DNA of 6,073 nucleotides. It comes from an uncultured Clostridia bacterium. GTDB taxonomy: Bacteria > Bacillota > Clostridia > TANB77 > CAG-508. The stretch spans positions 1 through 6,073 of the forward strand of contig CARPYP010000049.1 of NCBI GenBank assembly GCA_949045875.1, read 5' to 3'. The translations under genes and the position numbers were made by a program. The notes under the pieces were generated by a model. It was not told the DNA's origin. It saw only the letters and a list, made by a program, of their open reading frames with translations, and did not search any database. This document shows, piece by piece, positions 4,075 through 6,073 of the stretch; the first letter of the stretch is position 1, and each line of letters starts with the position of its first letter.

Positions 4075-5385
4075 TTATTCGTGATAATAAAAAGCTTTTT
4101 CCAAATTTTCCTTATTCATATAATAGTCATAAATATTTTTAATCCTTGTTTTTATACCTTCATCTATATAAATATCGTTTCTATCTTTAGTATAAGTATC
4201 AATATACATTCCTAAATCTTTATAAAATAGTTCTGTAACATTATAACTTACATATTTATCATCTTGATGAACTTTATATTTATCAAGATCATTATAGTTA
4301 TATAGTTTTCCTCTAATAAATACATAAGAGTTTGATTTTTGTAGTTCTTTTATATCAAACTGAAAAATATAAATTAGTGGTATTGGTTCTCCATCTACTG
4401 TATTTATTTCACTAGATTTTTTTGGTATAGCTGTATTAAGAATCATACAAGTATCAATGTCAGAAGAACCAACAGGAATATTAAATACATCTAGAGCATA
4501 ATGATGTTCTCCTATTAATTTATACTGTAATTCTTTTGGCACTCTATCATCAAAGATCACATCTTCACTAGGTTTCCCTACAAATAACCAAGGATTAACA
4601 GGAGAAATTATATTTTTTCCATTTGTTCTTTCCTTTTCTAATAATTCATATACTTTTTGATAATATTCTGCCACTTTTTCATTTCTTTGACTTGGATTAA
4701 TTACCCATTCTTTGAAGAATTCTTCTAATTCTTCATTTACATTTTTACTAACTAAAGAACCGTCTAATTCTATTTTATCCTTATAAACTATTTCTGTTGA
4801 TGTTTTACCTTCATTATTGCTTTTGCTAAATTCTATTGAACAATGCCAATCATTTCCAAATATAAAACTATTATTCGTTAATATTAAATAATAATGGTCA
4901 TCTGATATAAGCGGTTTTTCTATTTCTCCTAAATCATACATTTTAGATATATCTAATTTCATTACTCCACTAGATTTTGCATTGAATTTTGTATTTTCCA
5001 TTTTGATTTTATCAGAAATTGGCTTAATTTCTTCACTATCAGACCATTTCATTAATTTTATATTTTTTTCAAAATCTAATGTTTTATTCGATTTATTTTC
5101 CACATAAATTGATATGATTCCATCTCCCTCATATTTTGCTCCTAATGATAGTTCATCTCCATTAAGATCTGAAAACATTTCAAAAGCAAAAACAACACCA
5201 TACATCATCAATATTATACAAGTTATCATAATTGCTATCTTTTTTTTCATTTCATATAACCTCCAAAACTTTTCATTCTTGAGGGCATATTCTTTTGATT
5301 CTTCATTTGCATTTAGTTCAGTTTTAAAATTAGATACTGCAATATTCATTTTAAGTTTTTCAATCATTTCTTTATTATTCATCAT
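4075..5385 (-). CDS. Single-pass membrane protein, probable anti-sigma factor
   Basis: A 436-residue protein with one predicted membrane helix at about residues 49-69 (KKKIAIMITCIILMMYGVVF), with Lys47-49 on the inner side. The first 46 residues would be cytoplasmic and charged, suitable for holding the sigma factor; they lack the zinc-binding HxxxCxxC motif of classical ZAS anti-sigma factors. The external part (70-436) starts with a beta-rich stretch, SLGAKYEGDGIISIYVENKS (80-99), that looks like a small Ig-like domain. It continues with a helical segment (about 222-252) and a mixed C-terminal domain with many aromatic and acidic residues. I do not recognise a named family. The gene overlaps the sigma factor gene by 11 bases, and AAGGAGGG at 5397-5404 serves its ATG. 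The anti-sigma role is inferred from gene order and topology. A signal-sensing lipid or wall contact is possible. Confidence 0.72.
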   Translation of the reverse strand: MMNNKEMIEKLKMNIAVSNFKTELNANEESKEYALKNEKFWRLYEMKKKIAIMITCIILMMYGVVFAFEMFSDLNGDELSLGAKYEGDGIISIYVENKSNKTLDFEKNIKLMKWSDSEEIKPISDKIKMENTKFNAKSSGVMKLDISKMYDLGEIEKPLISDDHYYLILTNNSFIFGNDWHCSIEFSKSNNEGKTSTEIVYKDKIELDGSLVSKNVNEELEEFFKEWVINPSQRNEKVAEYYQKVYELLEKERTNGKNIISPVNPWLFVGKPSEDVIFDDRVPKELQYKLIGEHHYALDVFNIPVGSSDIDTCMILNTAIPKKSSEINTVDGEPIPLIYIFQFDIKELQKSNSYVFIRGKLYNYNDLDKYKVHQDDKYVSYNVTELFYKDLGMYIDTYTKDRNDIYIDEGIKTRIKNIYDYYMNKENLEKAFYYHE

Positions 5386-5932
5386 TTGAACTTTTGCCCT
5401 CCTTTTTTAAATGTTTCTTTAATTTTTTTCTGATTCTAAATAACTTTGATTTTACTTTAGATTCCGACATATTCATACAATTTGAGATTTCTTTTATATG
5501 CTTTCTTTCATAATAATATTCAACAAAAATTTTCCTATCTTCAAATTTTAATTTTTCAATCAATTCTATTGTTCTTTTATTATTTTCTTTCTCAATAAAT
5601 TGTAATTCGATGTCATTTATACTAACTAACTGTTCTTCATAATCATCAATATTATCTATTATTTTTTTATCTCGATATTTCTTTTTTATTAGATTTTTAG
5701 TTATACCTGCTATATAAGAAGACATTTTCTTATTAATATCTAATTTTTCTTGATTTTTCCATACAGTAAAAACTACATCAACAACGATTTCTTCTATATC
5801 TTCATCTTTTAAAGATACATAAGAATTTCTTGATATTGTATAAATATAATTAGAAAAATCATTCATAACATCTTCTGCTATTAATCCATTCTCTCCCATA
5901 TAGTTACATATTTTTATATTTTGCATATTCAA
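5375..5932 (-). CDS. ECF-type RNA polymerase sigma factor
   Basis: A 185-residue sigma-70 family protein with only regions 2 and 4, as in group IV (ECF) factors. Region 2 lies at about 24-90: DFSNYIYTISRNS, then DEDIEEIVVDVVFTVWKN (43-60), which binds core polymerase, then SYIAGITKNLIKKKYRD (72-88), which should read the -10 box. After an acidic linker (91-118), region 4 (119-175) carries EDRKIFVEYYYER and the helix-turn-helix IKEISNCMNMSESKVKSKLFRIRKKL (146-171), which reads the -35 box. The tail is strongly basic. The best start is TTG at 5930-5932, 12 bases from AAGGAG (5945-5950); the in-frame ATG at 5924-5926 is 18 bases away. It overlaps the membrane protein gene, which probably sequesters it until an envelope signal arrives. 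Targets are unknown. Confidence 0.88.
   Translation of the reverse strand: MNMQNIKICNYMGENGLIAEDVMNDFSNYIYTISRNSYVSLKDEDIEEIVVDVVFTVWKNQEKLDINKKMSSYIAGITKNLIKKKYRDKKIIDNIDDYEEQLVSINDIELQFIEKENNKRTIELIEKLKFEDRKIFVEYYYERKHIKEISNCMNMSESKVKSKLFRIRKKLKKHLKKEGKSSNDE
5397..5404 (-). promoter_or_regulatory. Ribosome binding site inside the sigma factor gene
   Basis: AAGGAGGG on the minus strand, within the last codons of the sigma gene and 11 bases before the first of two adjacent ATG codons (5383-5385 and 5380-5382). It favours the first ATG and ties translation of the membrane protein to that of the sigma factor. Confidence 0.7.
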
Positions 5933-5950
5933 TTTAGATCTAAACTCCTT
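5933..5950 (-). promoter_or_regulatory. Ribosome binding site and palindromic spacer of sigma gene
   Basis: AAGGAG (5945-5950) is followed by the perfect 12-base palindrome TTTAGATCTAAA (5933-5944), and then at once by the TTG start codon. The palindrome fills the whole spacer. The long spacing and weak start codon suggest low basal synthesis of the sigma factor. Confidence 0.55.
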
Positions 5951-5974
5951 ATTTTAAAGATACCTTTCATCTTT

Positions 5975-6003
5975 ATATTACCTTATTTTTTTATTTGGTC
6001 GCA
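5975..6003 (-). promoter_or_regulatory. Possible promoter of the sigma/anti-sigma pair
   Basis: Minus strand: TGCGACC (5997-6003), 16 bases, then TAATAT (5975-5980). The -10 is a fair sigma-A match, but the upstream box does not resemble TTGACA. A -35 with a GACC/AACC core is more like ECF promoters, which would fit self-activation. The call rests on spacing and composition only. Confidence 0.3.
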
Positions 6004-6028
6004 TTTTTTGAAAAATTCTATAAAAAAT

Positions 6029-6050
6029 AAGAAAAATTAAAATTTTTCTT
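6029..6050. repeat. A+T inverted repeat
   Basis: Perfect 10-base arms AAGAAAAATT and AATTTTTCTT around AA. On the minus strand it is followed by ATTTTTTA, so it could act as a weak terminator for a gene upstream of the window. An all-A+T stem is poorly stable. Confidence 0.3.
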
Positions 6051-6057
6051 TAAGGAG

Positions 6058-6073
6058 AGTTGCTTTTGCAACT
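6058..6073. terminator. Hairpin at the right edge, probable terminator stem
   Basis: AGTTGC-TTTT-GCAACT forms a perfect 6-base stem. The bases just before it (AAGGAG at 6052-6057) suggest that the stem continues past the window edge. This is the usual shape of a rho-independent terminator separating the sigma gene from whatever lies to the right. Strand cannot be decided because the far arm and any T run are not visible. Confidence 0.45.

Noticed and set aside
5114..5389. Open reading frame on the plus strand, 91 codons, with hydrophobic stretches
   Set aside because: It is the antisense of the membrane protein's N-terminus and membrane helix; the apparent hydrophobicity mirrors that segment. 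It lacks a credible ribosome binding site.
5597..5607. AAATTGTAATT inside the sigma gene as another boundary element
   Set aside because: It is internal to a reading frame (encoding Glu-Leu-Gln-Phe) and the flanking half of the consensus does not match. It shows the chance background of the core. The match at 3676-3684 in the ASCH-like gene is treated the same way.

Overview
The window reads as chromosomal DNA from a low-G+C member of the Firmicutes (Clostridia or a related Bacilli lineage). By eye it is about one quarter G+C, AAGGAGG-like ribosome binding sites precede most genes, every stop is TAA or TAG, and tryptophan is encoded by TGG, which fits the standard bacterial code. Every gene that I accept lies on the minus strand, so transcription runs from the right-hand end (6073) to the left-hand end (1).

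Right part (about 4065-6073): a regulatory pair. An ECF-type sigma factor gene (5375-5932, with TTG as the probable start) overlaps by 11 bases a gene for a single-pass membrane protein (4075-5385). That protein has a short cytoplasmic N-terminus and a large external domain, the usual layout of a membrane anti-sigma factor. The pair ends at a bipartite rho-independent terminator (4021-4064).

Left part (1-4040): seven small, functionally unrelated accessory genes, tightly packed in one direction. In transcription order they are an ASCH/PUA-like protein, a DUF5131 (Gp37/Gp68-type, cysteine-motif) protein, a DUF3781 protein, a GNAT acetyltransferase, a MerR regulator, an alpha/beta hydrolase and a DUF4180 protein cut by the window edge. 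A sigma-A-like promoter (4011-4040) precedes the first gene and shares bases with the terminator. A second promoter with the 19-base spacer and perfect dyad typical of MerR-controlled genes (1885-1915) precedes merR and probably drives merR, the hydrolase and DUF4180.

The most unusual observation is a 20-base element, consensus TAWYYGCWAAATTACAATTT on the minus strand, at five of the six gene junctions of the left part. It overlaps the stop codon of the preceding gene or begins within a few bases of it. A shorter match lies just after the first promoter. The one junction without it is between the ASCH-like and DUF5131 genes, which are instead translationally coupled. The layout looks like an array of single-gene (and one two-gene) cassettes separated by a conserved boundary sequence. 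This is an inference from the sequence; no recombinase is visible here.
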